From: Acidimicrobiales bacterium
GTDB lineage: Bacteria; Actinomycetota; Acidimicrobiia; Acidimicrobiales; Poriferisodaliceae
Assembly: GCA_020631315.1 (NCBI GenBank)
Contig: JAHDHM010000005.1
Span: 14,788-30,358 of the forward strand
Length of the DNA: 15,571 nt
Direction: 5' to 3'
Positions 7,467 through 14,900 of this stretch are shown here, piece by piece. The position numbers were made by a program, and so were the translations under genes. Below the pieces are notes generated by a model, which did not search any database, was not told the DNA's origin, and saw nothing but the letters and a program-made list of their open reading frames with translations. How positions within the stretch are numbered: position 1 is the stretch's first letter; each line of letters starts with the position of its first letter.

Positions 7467-8222
7467 GTGCAGATCGAACCCCTGGTGCTCGTCGACCGTT
7501 CTCACGATGGCCGCGTCGTCCACGTCACGCTGAACCGCCCGGCGCGGCGGAACTCACTGACCGGTCCGTTGGCCACGGAGTTCGCGGACGCGATCGAAGC
7601 GATCAACCGCGACGATGCCGCATCGGTCGTCGTGCTCTCGGGCGCGGGTGGCGCGTTCTGTTCTGGCCTCGATCTGCAGGAGTTCAACGCCGACCCGCAG
7701 CCCGACTGGGTGCCGCGGTTCGGTCACGAATGGCGACGGGCGCACCGAGCGCTGTTCGACTGCGACAAGATCCTGATCGTTGCCCTGGAGCGGTACGCCA
7801 TCAACGGCGGCGCTTCCCTCGCCAACGCTGCGGACTTCCTCATCGCCGGCGAAACGGCGTGGGTGCAGGTCGGCGAGGTGCAGCAGGGCATGGCGGCTCC
7901 GATGAACATGGCGTGGCTCCGCCTTCGCCACTCCGAGGCGATCGCCGCGCGTGTCGCGCTCATCGGCGACCGGCTGACCGGACCGAAGCTCGTCGAGCTC
8001 GGTCTCGCACATCAGGTGGTCGGGGACGACGAAGTCCTCGAGAAGGCACACGAACTCGCGGGCCGGCTCGCCGAACACGACGTGACCGGTGTCCACCGGA
8101 TCAAGGTGTCGATGCGCCGCACCGGCCTCGACGTCGATGCTGCCGAATGGTTCGAGCGGGCGCATCACGCCGATCCCCTCGTCGGCCGCCCCATTCGCCC
8201 GGTCGCAGCAGAGGATCGTTGA
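7467..8222 (+). CDS. Enoyl-CoA hydratase/isomerase (crotonase) family protein
   Basis: 251 aa from a GTG at 7467, chosen because protein-like sequence (VQIEPLVLVDRSHDGRVVHVTLNRP) begins there; the frame is open further upstream without family resemblance. Crotonase features: the first oxyanion-hole loop GAGGAFCSGLDL (59-70), the second around INGGASLANAADFLIAGETA (112-131), then VGEVQQGMAAP. By alignment to classical enoyl-CoA hydratase, the second catalytic Glu is kept as Glu137, but the first is replaced by Ser117. That makes a standard hydratase mechanism doubtful and an isomerase, hydrolase or other crotonase reaction on an acyl-CoA possible. Cytoplasmic. Its stop is two bases before the methyltransferase start, so they form an operon. 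No clear ribosome site before the GTG. Family call firm, reaction open. Confidence 0.87.
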   Translation: MQIEPLVLVDRSHDGRVVHVTLNRPARRNSLTGPLATEFADAIEAINRDDAASVVVLSGAGGAFCSGLDLQEFNADPQPDWVPRFGHEWRRAHRALFDCDKILIVALERYAINGGASLANAADFLIAGETAWVQVGEVQQGMAAPMNMAWLRLRHSEAIAARVALIGDRLTGPKLVELGLAHQVVGDDEVLEKAHELAGRLAEHDVTGVHRIKVSMRRTGLDVDAAEWFERAHHADPLVGRPIRPVAAEDR

Positions 8223-8224
8223 TC

Positions 8225-8911
8225 ATGGCAGTCGACCCACGTGCGCACGTCTACCGGCACGAACCGCACTTCGCCGCCGAGCGGCTGATCCTCGATCGAT
8301 TCGTCGAGGCCGGCGACGAGGCGCTCGACGTCGGGACGGGCGCGGTCGGACGTACCGCTCGGCGCCTTCGCGACGCAGGTGCGGTGGTCACCTCGATCGA
8401 CATCAGTGCCGGCTCGGTCACCGAGTTCGCTGCCCACCCCGATCGAACGTCGATCGCTCTCGCCGTCGGCGACCTGATGTCGCTGCCGATGGGCGACGAT
8501 TCGTTCGACATCGCGTTCGTCGGTTTCCACGGACTCGACTACCTGACCGAACCGTCGGACCGGCGATCTGCGCTGACGGAAACGGCCCGTGTGTTGCGGC
8601 CTGGTGGCCGCCTCGTCCTCAACTGCTTCAACAAGCAGGCGTTGTGGATGTCGCCACGCGGGTTCAAGACCCGTTCGTCGGTGGCGACCCGAGTCCGGCA
8701 CTTCACCAGCGGTGATGCGTTCCGCTCGACGCTGGTCGACGGCAACGGGCTTCGTCTGGCCAACCGCACCCTGGGCTCGCTGATCGCCGAGGTCGAGAGC
8801 ACCACGGATCTGCGTTGGAAGCTGTCGGTCGATCTCGACGGCGTGGACCGACCGCTGCACCTGACCAAGGCCACGTCGATCGAGCCCTACACGGTGTTCG
8901 CCCGCCCCTGA
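8225..8911 (+). CDS. Class I SAM-dependent methyltransferase
   Basis: 228 aa, start ATG two bases after the crotonase stop. SAM-binding motif I reads LDVGTGAVGRTA (34-45). The acidic end of strand two is Asp59 in SIDIS. GD at 82-83 with LMSLPMGDDSFDIAF matches motif II, and VLRPGGRLVLN (123-133) is the Methyltransf_11-type post-motif. The substrate is not known. The first glycine motif is DVGTGAVG, rather than the commonest DxGxGxG, but this is within family variation. Coupling to the crotonase gene suggests the two act in one pathway or at least are expressed together. Cytoplasmic, no membrane segment. It ends 3 bases from the stop of the convergent small membrane protein. Confidence 0.88.
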   Translation: MAVDPRAHVYRHEPHFAAERLILDRFVEAGDEALDVGTGAVGRTARRLRDAGAVVTSIDISAGSVTEFAAHPDRTSIALAVGDLMSLPMGDDSFDIAFVGFHGLDYLTEPSDRRSALTETARVLRPGGRLVLNCFNKQALWMSPRGFKTRSSVATRVRHFTSGDAFRSTLVDGNGLRLANRTLGSLIAEVESTTDLRWKLSVDLDGVDRPLHLTKATSIEPYTVFARP

Positions 8912-8919
8912 GCTTCAGG
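8907..8919. terminator. Short hairpin spanning two convergent stop codons
   Basis: CCTGA-GCT-TCAGG, a perfect 5-bp stem that contains the methyltransferase stop in one arm and the stop of the opposite-strand gene in the other. The stem is short and has no T tract; it may only reflect the tight convergence. Confidence 0.22.
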
Positions 8920-9274
8920 TGCGACGGAGCTGGGCCATCAACGTCAACGCTGCGACCATTCCGGCAGCCGACACCCACCAACCCCACTGCAGGTTCGCTC
9001 GGTCGACGCGCAGGATGTCCCACAGGTCGTTGGCGAGCAGCAGGGCACCGAGACCAGCGGCCACGCGGGCGACGAGCAGACGCTCGGGGACGATCCGTCC
9101 CGACCGGTCCCAGTAGGCGAGCATCCCGCCGGCGAAGAGACAGGTCACCATCATCCAGTCGCCGGCGAGCGCGCTGCCCGGAAACAGGGTGTCGTCGACT
9201 CTGACCCATGGCAGGGTCGTGCCGAAGGCGGCGACGCCGAGCGCGGCGAGGGTGCGGATCATCTGTTGCGGCAC
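8915..9274 (-). CDS. Small four-helix membrane protein of unknown function
   Basis: 119 aa from a GTG at 9274 (an ATG four codons in, at 9262, is an alternative). Hydrophobic segments lie near 5-22, 38-55, 68-86 and 97-114, linked by short polar loops with Arg and Asp (YWDRSGRIVPERLL, DILRVDRANLQ), so a small polytopic inner-membrane protein is expected. Trp-rich patches (NDLWDIL, LQWGWWV) sit at the ends of helices. No family is recognised. It converges with the methyltransferase gene and is divergent from the four-cysteine protein, with starts 85 bases apart. Third codon positions are G/C rich, as for real genes here. Confidence 0.65.
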   Translation of the reverse strand: MPQQMIRTLAALGVAAFGTTLPWVRVDDTLFPGSALAGDWMMVTCLFAGGMLAYWDRSGRIVPERLLVARVAAGLGALLLANDLWDILRVDRANLQWGWWVSAAGMVAALTLMAQLRRT

Positions 9275-9359
9275 GGTGCAACGCTACTGCCGTCATCCGG
9301 TCGGTCGACCGGTACCGAACGCCGCACCACGCGCCGCTTCGGGCTGTGGTGACGGCAGG

Positions 9360-9695
9360 ATGTGTCCGGACATGGCGATCTGCAGAAATCCCCACTGTGA
9401 GGACCGGGCCTGGTGGTCCGGTTACTGCCGCGTCTGCTTCCAGACCACGGGCGTGGCCGATCGGCTCGCCGACGAGCGGGCCGCGCAGGAACAGGCCGAC
9501 CGAGCTGCGCGCCGCGCCGCGGCCATCGCTGCGGCGAACGATCGCCTCGTGGGTCTCGGTGACGGCGGGGTGATGCCGTGGTGGGAGATCTCCGAGCGGC
9601 TCAACGCCGACGGACTCCGGCTCGAGGGCCGTCCGTTCACGCCCGCGACCGCCCGCGGTCGCTACCTCGAGCTCACTGCCGATCGCTGGGAGTAG
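9360..9695 (+). CDS. Small four-cysteine (zinc-ribbon-like) protein, unknown function
   Basis: 111 aa from ATG 9360, or 107 from ATG 9372; a short GGCAGG precedes the first at very tight spacing and neither is certain. The N-terminus has C8-x4-C13-x9-C23-x2-C26, a likely zinc knuckle (CRNPHC, CRVC). The middle (about 34-62) is an Ala/Arg/Glu-rich helix, possibly coiled. The C-terminal part, PWWEISERLNADGLRLEG then FTPATARGRYLEL, resembles the small helix-turn-helix pattern of recombinase-type or DNA-binding tails (I-x-x-x-LN-x-x-G, then a T-x-x-x-R-x-x-x-L helix). That would suit a nucleic-acid-binding protein, but this is inference. It lies directly upstream of the Tad operon on the same strand, ending 148 bases before the pilin gene, so it might regulate it or be unrelated. 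Confidence 0.6.
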   Translation: MCPDMAICRNPHCEDRAWWSGYCRVCFQTTGVADRLADERAAQEQADRAARRAAAIAAANDRLVGLGDGGVMPWWEISERLNADGLRLEGRPFTPATARGRYLELTADRWE

Positions 9696-9843
9696 CACCC
9701 CGTCGGGTGGGCAATCGTGACGGCGTGACGACGAATATTTCAAATTCATGACGAAAAGTTGTCAAGGTTCGTCACGAAGTGATCGATCACCTGTGCACGG
9801 ATGGCGGTAGGAGCCGTCCGAGGAACACGCACAGGAGACTTCC
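9696..9843 (+). promoter_or_regulatory. Tad operon upstream region with repeated CGTGACG boxes and a palindrome
   Basis: 148 bases with no gene, more A/T-rich than the surroundings. CGTGACG occurs at 9716-9722 and 9724-9730, CATGACG at 9747-9753, and the inverted CGTCACG at 9770-9776. The last two extend to 10-base arms (TCATGACGAA at 9746-9755 and TTCGTCACGA at 9768-9777) matching 9 of 10 as an inverted repeat with a 12-base spacer. The perfect palindrome GTGATCGATCAC is at 9779-9790. TTGTCA at 9759-9764 lies in the spacer and could be a -35 element, but no good -10 follows at normal spacing. A CACCC-CGTC-GGGTG hairpin follows the upstream gene at 9696-9709. The layout suggests regulator binding in front of the pilin gene; promoter and regulator are not identified. 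Confidence 0.45.
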
Positions 9844-10008
9844 ATGTTCATCGCACTCATCCGCCGTCTGAACGAACTCGATCAGGACGAGGTCGGCGGC
9901 GTCGCCGCCGAGTATGGCGTCATCATCGCCGGCATCGCCGTGGTCATCGCCGTCGCCGCCGCCGCACTCGGCGGCCGCATCGGCGCACTGTTCGACTCCG
10001 TCCTCTGA
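9844..10008 (+). CDS. flp: Flp family type IVb pilin, major Tad pilus subunit
   Basis: 54 aa, first gene of the Tad operon. It has a short leader with basic residues (MFIALIRRLNELDQDEVG), then cleavage expected after Gly18 to leave GVAAEYGVIIAGIAVVIAV, with Glu at +5 and Tyr at +6 as in Flp pilins. A single hydrophobic helix follows and a short C-terminal tail ends ALFDSVL. The ATG has a good ribosome site, AGGAGA, about 8 bases upstream. Known role: the pilin is cut by a prepilin peptidase (TadV, not in this window) and assembled by the Tad machinery into adhesive or uptake fibres. The gap to the next gene is 12 bases. The mature part is closely similar to the orphan pilin at 4537. Confidence 0.92.
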   Translation: MFIALIRRLNELDQDEVGGVAAEYGVIIAGIAVVIAVAAAALGGRIGALFDSVL

Positions 10009-10020
10009 TCAGCACGCCAC

Positions 10021-10395
10021 GTGCTCTCCCGCCGAACGACTCGCCGAGACGAGGACGGTGCCGTGGCGCTCGAGCTGGCGCTCGTGCTCCCGGTGCTGGT
10101 GATGCTCTTCTACGGGATCATCTCGTTCGGTCTGGCGTTCAACCGACTCCAGGGCGTCCACGCCGCAGCGCGTGAGGCAGCCCGAGTCGGCGCCGTCGTC
10201 CCGGGTGCCGAGTGTGCCCGGGCCGACGAGGCCCTCCAGGGGTTGGACATCACCTCGACCTGCACGGTCGAGGTGTCCTGCCCGGGGGAGCGCGTGGTCG
10301 TGACCGTCGTCGCCGACACGTTGATCGACATCCCGTTCGTCGGGAGTCGGACCGTGTCGCTCTCCGGCCGAGGTGACTTTCGATGCGAACGCTGA
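10021..10395 (+). CDS. tadE: TadE-like pseudopilin
   Basis: 124 aa starting with GTG 12 bases after the flp stop, with only a weak ribosome site. The basic leader MLSRRTTRRDEDG is followed by AVALELALVLPVLVMLFYGII: cleavage after Gly13 with Glu at +5, then a hydrophobic helix, the TadE-domain pattern. The helix continues into FNRLQGVHAAAREAARVGAV, the typical amphipathic TadE segment. The C-terminal half is extracytoplasmic and has four cysteines (65, 81, 87, 122) that could form disulfides. Known role of TadE/TadF proteins: minor pseudopilins processed by the prepilin peptidase and needed for Flp pilus production. Its end overlaps the next gene by 13 bases. Confidence 0.88.
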   Translation: MLSRRTTRRDEDGAVALELALVLPVLVMLFYGIISFGLAFNRLQGVHAAAREAARVGAVVPGAECARADEALQGLDITSTCTVEVSCPGERVVVTVVADTLIDIPFVGSRTVSLSGRGDFRCER

Positions 10396-11411
10396 GACGA
10401 CCGCTCCCCACGGGGGCGCGACGCCAGGCACGAGCTCGACACCTCTTCGGCTGGTGCGGCCCCTGCGACCGTCGCGCCCGGGACGAGCACGGTGCTGCAG
10501 CCGCCATGTTGGCCGCGGTGATGACCGTGCTCATGGGTGCTGCGGCGATCGTGATCGACGCCGGTGACATCTGGCAGAACCGTCGCCAACTTGTCGGTGC
10601 CGTCGACGCCGCCGCTCTCGCGGCCGCGGCAACGGGCGCCGAAGGGGGCGACGGCTGTGTCTCGGTCGCCGGCGCCTACGTCACCTCGAACGCCCCCGAC
10701 GCATCCATGACCTCGTGTGCGATCTCGGGATCCTCCACCTTCGGCGTCGTCACCGTCGACGCCGAGGTGGAGGTCGAGCACTTCATCGCGCAAGCCCTCG
10801 GCCGGGAGAGGACCACGGTCACCGGGTCGGCGTCGGCGATGTGGGGCATGCCTGCCGCGCTCAACGGGCTTCGGCCGTTCGCGCTGTGCAACGAGTCGCC
10901 GGCGTTTCGCGCATGGCTCGACTCGGGGCTCTCCACCACCGAGATCTTCAACGTCGTCTACTCGAAGGACGCGGTGGAGGACTGTGGCGGCCCTGCCCCT
11001 GGCAACTGGGGGGTCATCGACTTCGACGGCGGCGCCAACTCGAACTCCGACACCCAGGACTGGGTCGAGAACGGCTACCCGGGAGAGGTCGAACCCGGCT
11101 GGTTCGAAGGAGACACCGGTGCGTTCTCCCAGAGCCTGCCCATCAGCGCGGTCGTCGGCAAGGAGATCCAGCTCCCGGTGTTCGACGACTACAACCAGCT
11201 CGGCGGTTCGAACGCCGAGTTCCGGATCATCGGCTTCGTCACCGTCGTGATCGTGGACTTCAAGTCCAACGGAGCGGAAGGGGATCGCTTCCTCGATCTC
11301 CAGTTCCGCAGTGGCGTGGCGGCGGGCCGGTGCTGTGGGTCCGGCATCGACACCGGAATCCGGGTGGTCGATCTGTGTGCGGTCGAAGGCAACGGGTCGT
11401 GTGACCCCTGA
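10383..11411 (+). CDS. TadG-like pilus assembly protein with prepilin-like N-terminus
   Basis: 342 aa; the ATG at 10383 lies inside the end of the TadE gene and no other start codon precedes the membrane helix. A 37-residue basic leader ends DEHG, followed by AAAAMLAAVMTVLMGAAAIVIDAGDIWQNRRQL, the hydrophobic helix and QNRRQLVGAVDAAALAAA segment seen in Flp pilus TadE/TadG-like N-terminal domains. The rest (about 90-342) is extracytoplasmic, with eight cysteines (92, 112, 169, 201, 317, 318, 332, 340), acidic and Gly-rich stretches, and no VWA motif. Many TadG proteins carry a VWA domain; here that domain appears instead in the gene at 14900. The leader also contains GWCGPCD (residues 23-29), a thioredoxin-like CGPC. 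Role inferred: minor pilus or pilus-anchoring component. Confidence 0.8.
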   Translation: MRTLRRPLPTGARRQARARHLFGWCGPCDRRARDEHGAAAAMLAAVMTVLMGAAAIVIDAGDIWQNRRQLVGAVDAAALAAAATGAEGGDGCVSVAGAYVTSNAPDASMTSCAISGSSTFGVVTVDAEVEVEHFIAQALGRERTTVTGSASAMWGMPAALNGLRPFALCNESPAFRAWLDSGLSTTEIFNVVYSKDAVEDCGGPAPGNWGVIDFDGGANSNSDTQDWVENGYPGEVEPGWFEGDTGAFSQSLPISAVVGKEIQLPVFDDYNQLGGSNAEFRIIGFVTVVIVDFKSNGAEGDRFLDLQFRSGVAAGRCCGSGIDTGIRVVDLCAVEGNGSCDP

Positions 11412-11416
11412 AAGGG
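11411..11416 (+). promoter_or_regulatory. Ribosome binding site for CpaB GTG start
   Basis: AAAGGG, overlapping the last base of the preceding stop, stands 6 bases before the GTG at 11423 and supports that start. Confidence 0.55.
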
Positions 11417-11422
11417 CGGAAC

Positions 11423-12250
11423 GTGAAGAGAAGACTGTTGGGGATCGTCGGCGCACTCCTGATGGCCGGCTTCGGCACGGTGCTGGTCGTGCTGTTCATC
11501 CAGGACGCTGAAGCCAGGGCCGTGGCAGGCGAGGAGCGGGTCGACGTCATCGTCGTGAGCGAGGCCATCGCTCCCGGGACGCCCGCCGAGCTCGTCGCCG
11601 CATCGGTGCGGGTCGAATCCGTGCCGGTGAAGGTGAGGGCCGAAGAGGCCATCGTCGACCTGGTCGCCCTCGACGGGCTCGTGACCGCGGTCGAGCTGCT
11701 CCCCGGCGAGCAGATCCTGCGGTCACGCTTCGTCGAACCCGACCTGCTCAGTCGGGCCCGCATCGACCTGCCACCCGGCACCGTCGAGGTGACCGTGTCC
11801 TTGACGCCACAGCGCGCGGTCGGCGGCACGCTCTTCCCCGGCGACGAGGTCGTGTTCTTCGCCTCGTTCGAGCCCTTCGAGCTCGGCGGCGCTCCCGTGT
11901 CGCAGACTCCCGAGGGTGACCCGCTCGTCGAGATCGACGGCATCCTCGTACCGGCCGACACCAAGACGCCGAACGCCACGAACCTGATCCTCGAGGGGGT
12001 GCTGGTCACGAACGTCCAGGTCGAGGAGCTCGCTGTCGTCGAAGAGGACGCCGAGCTCGCCGAGCGTCGGGCGCTCGCCCCGTCCGGCAACCTGCTGATC
12101 TCTCTCGCCGTGCCGCCCTCGGAGGCCGAGCGCATCGTGTTCACCGCCGAACACGGCACCGTCTGGCTCGGACGACAGACCGGGACGCTCGACCTCGCCG
12201 ACACCGAGGTCTGGACCCGGGGCTCCATCTACGGCGGAGGTGCGTCATGA
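11423..12250 (+). CDS. cpaB: Flp pilus assembly protein CpaB/RcpC
   Basis: 275 aa from GTG 11423. It has a short basic start, MKRRLLGIVG, then one membrane helix (about 5-26), followed by a periplasm-side SAF-like domain (VDVIVVSEAIAPGTPAELV at 40-58, LLPGEQILRSRF at 92-103) and a second beta-rich part with VTVSLTPQRAVGGTLFPGDEVVFFASF (123-149). This order and the G-x-x-LFPGDxV motif are characteristic of CpaB/RcpC, which sits between the inner membrane and the outside and is required for Flp pilus biogenesis. An insert rich in acidic residues (about 150-205) follows. Length is in the normal family range. Its stop overlaps the next ATG in an ATGA, so translation of CpaB and CpaE is coupled. 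Confidence 0.9.
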   Translation: MKRRLLGIVGALLMAGFGTVLVVLFIQDAEARAVAGEERVDVIVVSEAIAPGTPAELVAASVRVESVPVKVRAEEAIVDLVALDGLVTAVELLPGEQILRSRFVEPDLLSRARIDLPPGTVEVTVSLTPQRAVGGTLFPGDEVVFFASFEPFELGGAPVSQTPEGDPLVEIDGILVPADTKTPNATNLILEGVLVTNVQVEELAVVEEDAELAERRALAPSGNLLISLAVPPSEAERIVFTAEHGTVWLGRQTGTLDLADTEVWTRGSIYGGGAS

Positions 12251-13464
12251 CTGCAGCTGCCGGAACTCGGATGACCATCTCGGTCACCAACGATCCCTCC
12301 ACCCGGGCCCGACACGAGGCGATTCTCGGCCAGTCCGGCGACGACCACACGGTCCTCGAGTGCCGTGACATCCACGACGTTCGAGACGTGATGGCGCAGA
12401 TCCCCGACGACCGAGCGCTGGCCGTCATCGCCTGCGAGGACCTCGACGCCGACGCTGCTCTCGACCTGCTCACCTCCATCGACGTCGCACGTCCGTTGGC
12501 GTCACCGGTGCTCGACGGGCTGCCCGAGGGTGCGTCGATGCGCCAGGCCATGGCCCTCGGCGTCCGAGCGATCGTCGATCCGGCGGGTCCGCCGCAGGAC
12601 CTCGTGATCGCCGTGGCCGACGCGCTCGACGCCGCGGCTCGACGGATGAAGCTGCTCATGCCCGACGCCGGACCGGATCGTCGGGTTCTGGCCGTCGTGT
12701 CGGCGAAGGGCGGCACGGGCAAGACCACCGTCGCCGCCAACATCGCCGTCGCGCTCGCGGCGGCGGCTCCGGGGCAGGTCGCGCTCGTGGACTTCGACCT
12801 CCAGTTCGGCGACGTCGAGTACGCGCTTCGTCTGAAGCCCGAGTGCACGATCGCCGACCTCGCACGTGCCGGCGACAAGGTCGACGAGACTTCGGTCAAG
12901 GCGTTCCTCACGCCGCACCCGTCCGGCGTCTTCGCTCTGTGTGCGCCGGCCCGTCCGGCCGAGGCCGAGGACCTCGCCCCCGGCATGCTCGGCCGGGTCA
13001 TCGACCTGCTCGCATCCCAGTTCCGCTACGTCGTGGTCGACACCGCGGGCGGGATCGACGACGCAGCACTGGTCGCCATGGACCACGCCACCGACCTGCT
13101 GCTGATGAGTTCGACCGACATCCCGTCGGTGCGGGCGCTGCAGAAGACCGTCGATGCGCTGCGCGCCATCGGTCTCGATCAGCAGGGCTGGCACTACGTG
13201 CTCAACCGGTGCGACGCCAAGGTCGCACTGACGGCCGACGACGTCAGCGAGGCCGTCGGTCTGTCCATAGATCTGGCGGTGCCGGACTCGAAGGCCATGA
13301 CGCTGGCCATGAACCAGGGGGCGCCGATCATGGAGACGGATCCTCGCTCCACGGCCGCCCGTCGGATCGCCGACTTCGCCAACCGGTTCGTCGTCGCAGA
13401 ACCCGAGAGCCGCCGCAGCCGCGGCTTCTCCCTCCGCGGGGGTCAGATGAGGAGTGGACGATGA
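12247..13464 (+). CDS. cpaE: CpaE/TadZ ParA-like pilus localisation ATPase
   Basis: 405 aa. Residues about 10-130 form a divergent receiver-like N-terminal domain of the CpaE/TadZ family (ISVTNDPSTRARHEAILGQ, then LAVIACEDLDADAALDLL). The second domain is a MinD/ParA-type ATPase: the deviant Walker A KGGTGKT at 154-160 with signature Lys154, VDFDLQFGD at 181-189, and VVVDTAGG at 262-269. Family knowledge: TadZ/CpaE places the Tad machinery, often at a pole, and interacts with the TadA ATPase. The extreme C-terminus ([19 protein letters not shown]) is basic and may contact membrane or partners. The start overlaps CpaB by 4 bases, and the stop overlaps the CpaF ATG by 4 bases. Cytoplasmic, membrane-associated at most. 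Confidence 0.92.
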   Translation: MTAAAGTRMTISVTNDPSTRARHEAILGQSGDDHTVLECRDIHDVRDVMAQIPDDRALAVIACEDLDADAALDLLTSIDVARPLASPVLDGLPEGASMRQAMALGVRAIVDPAGPPQDLVIAVADALDAAARRMKLLMPDAGPDRRVLAVVSAKGGTGKTTVAANIAVALAAAAPGQVALVDFDLQFGDVEYALRLKPECTIADLARAGDKVDETSVKAFLTPHPSGVFALCAPARPAEAEDLAPGMLGRVIDLLASQFRYVVVDTAGGIDDAALVAMDHATDLLLMSSTDIPSVRALQKTVDALRAIGLDQQGWHYVLNRCDAKVALTADDVSEAVGLSIDLAVPDSKAMTLAMNQGAPIMETDPRSTAARRIADFANRFVVAEPESRRSRGFSLRGGQMRSGR

Positions 13465-14900
13465 GCCTCGCCGACCGCATGAAGGCGGTCCAGCAGCCTG
13501 AAGACGCAACCCCGACGTTCGGCCGTGCCGAGGTCGGACCGACGGTTCCGCAGGTCTCCGTCGACCCGTTCGCCGCCATCAAGTCACGGGCCCAACGAGT
13601 GCTGTTCGACCGTCTGGGTACTCGTCTGTTCGATGCGGAGCTGACCGACGTCGAGCTGAAGGAGATGGTCGGACAGGAGCTCGAGTCCGTCCTGGCCACC
13701 GAAGCCTCCGCTCTGACGCCCGAGGAGCGCACCAAGCTCGTCGACCAGCTGTGTGACGACGTGCTCGGTCACGGCCCGATCGACGGTCTCCTCGCCGACG
13801 AGAGCGTCACCGAGATCATGGTCAACGGCACGGCACGCATCTTCGTGGAGCGCAGCGGCAAGCTGACCGAGACCGAGGAGCGCTACGTCAGCGACGATCA
13901 TCTGCGCCGGGTCATCGAGCGCATCGTCAGCCGTGTCGGACGTCGAGTCGACGAGAGCTCGCCGATGGTCGATGCCCGCCTGCCCGACGGCAGCCGTGTC
14001 AACGCCATCGTCCCGCCGCTGGCCGTCGACGGACCGTCGCTCACCATCCGAAAGTTCGCGAAGCGCGGGCTGACCGTCGACGATCTGATCGCGAACGGTT
14101 CGATCAGTCGTGAGGTCGCGGACTTCCTCGACGCCTGCGTCCGGGGCAAGCTCAACATCCTCGTCAGCGGCGGCACCGGCAGCGGCAAGACGACGCTGCT
14201 GAACATCGTGTCGTCGTTCATCCCCGAGGGCGAACGCATCGTCACGGTGGAGGACGCGGTCGAGCTGCGCCTGCGTCAGCGCCACGTGGTCCGCTTGGAG
14301 AGCCGGCCACCGAACATCGAGGGCAAGGGTGCGATCACGATTCGTGACCTCGTCCGCAACTCGCTGCGTATGCGCCCTGATCGCATCATCGTCGGCGAGG
14401 TCCGTTCGGGCGAGGCCCTCGACATGTTGCAGGCCATGAACACGGGCCACGAGGGTTCCCTGTCGACACTCCACGCCAACACGCCTCGCGACGCGATCAG
14501 TCGTCTCGAGACCATGGTGCTGATGAGCGGCATCGAGCTGCCGGTCCGAGCCATACGTGAGCAGATCGCCTCGGCGCTCGACCTCATCGTCCAGATCGGC
14601 CGACTCCGTGACGGCACCCGTCGCATCGTGAAGATCTCGGAGGTCAACGGTCTGGAAGGCGACATCATCACCCTCACCGATCTGTTCGAGTTCGACATGA
14701 GTGCCGGGGTCGACGAGGACGGCAAGTTCCTCGGTGACCTCGAGGCCACCGGGCTGCGACCCCACTTCGGTGATCGACTCGCCGACGAGGGCATCGCCCT
14801 GCGGGCGGAGCTGTTCCGTTCGGGCAAGGTGCCTGCCGGTGCGGCCGACGACGGCGCTGACGTCGTCAACCAGTGGCGCCGCATGGGAGCGCTGCGCTGA
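13461..14900 (+). CDS. cpaF: CpaF/TadA pilus assembly ATPase
   Basis: 479 aa, normal for a Tad secretion ATPase. Residues 35-110 are the helical CpaF N-terminal region ([23 protein letters not shown] follows), then the ATPase core: LSVSG-type Walker A as [14 protein letters not shown] (234-247, GGTGSGKT at 237-244), Asp box VTVEDAVEL (261-269), Walker B RIIVGEVR (308-315), and His box [13 protein letters not shown] (328-340). Known role: the hexameric cytoplasmic ATPase powers Flp pilin polymerisation (and in some species retraction) at the inner membrane with TadB/TadC. The ATG overlaps the CpaE stop as ATGA, and its own TGA shares one base with the ATG of the next gene. The C-terminus is a family-variable tail (MGALR). 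Confidence 0.95.
   Translation: MSLADRMKAVQQPEDATPTFGRAEVGPTVPQVSVDPFAAIKSRAQRVLFDRLGTRLFDAELTDVELKEMVGQELESVLATEASALTPEERTKLVDQLCDDVLGHGPIDGLLADESVTEIMVNGTARIFVERSGKLTETEERYVSDDHLRRVIERIVSRVGRRVDESSPMVDARLPDGSRVNAIVPPLAVDGPSLTIRKFAKRGLTVDDLIANGSISREVADFLDACVRGKLNILVSGGTGSGKTTLLNIVSSFIPEGERIVTVEDAVELRLRQRHVVRLESRPPNIEGKGAITIRDLVRNSLRMRPDRIIVGEVRSGEALDMLQAMNTGHEGSLSTLHANTPRDAISRLETMVLMSGIELPVRAIREQIASALDLIVQIGRLRDGTRRIVKISEVNGLEGDIITLTDLFEFDMSAGVDEDGKFLGDLEATGLRPHFGDRLADEGIALRAELFRSGKVPAGAADDGADVVNQWRRMGALR

Noticed and set aside
9189..9359. In-frame extension upstream of the four-cysteine protein
   Set aside because: It would overlap the divergent membrane protein gene and adds no recognisable sequence; the ATGs at 9360/9372 fit better.
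9696..9709. CACCC-CGTC-GGGTG hairpin as a terminator
   Set aside because: Only a 5-bp stem with no T tract; noted inside the regulatory region but not called a terminator.
10110..11456. 448-codon minus-strand frame antisense to the TadE/TadG-like genes
   Set aside because: Shadow of the coding strand; no motif, while the plus strand has clear prepilin-type segments and linked operon structure.
13584..14765. 393-codon minus-strand frame opposite CpaF
   Set aside because: Antisense shadow; CpaF motifs on the plus strand are complete.
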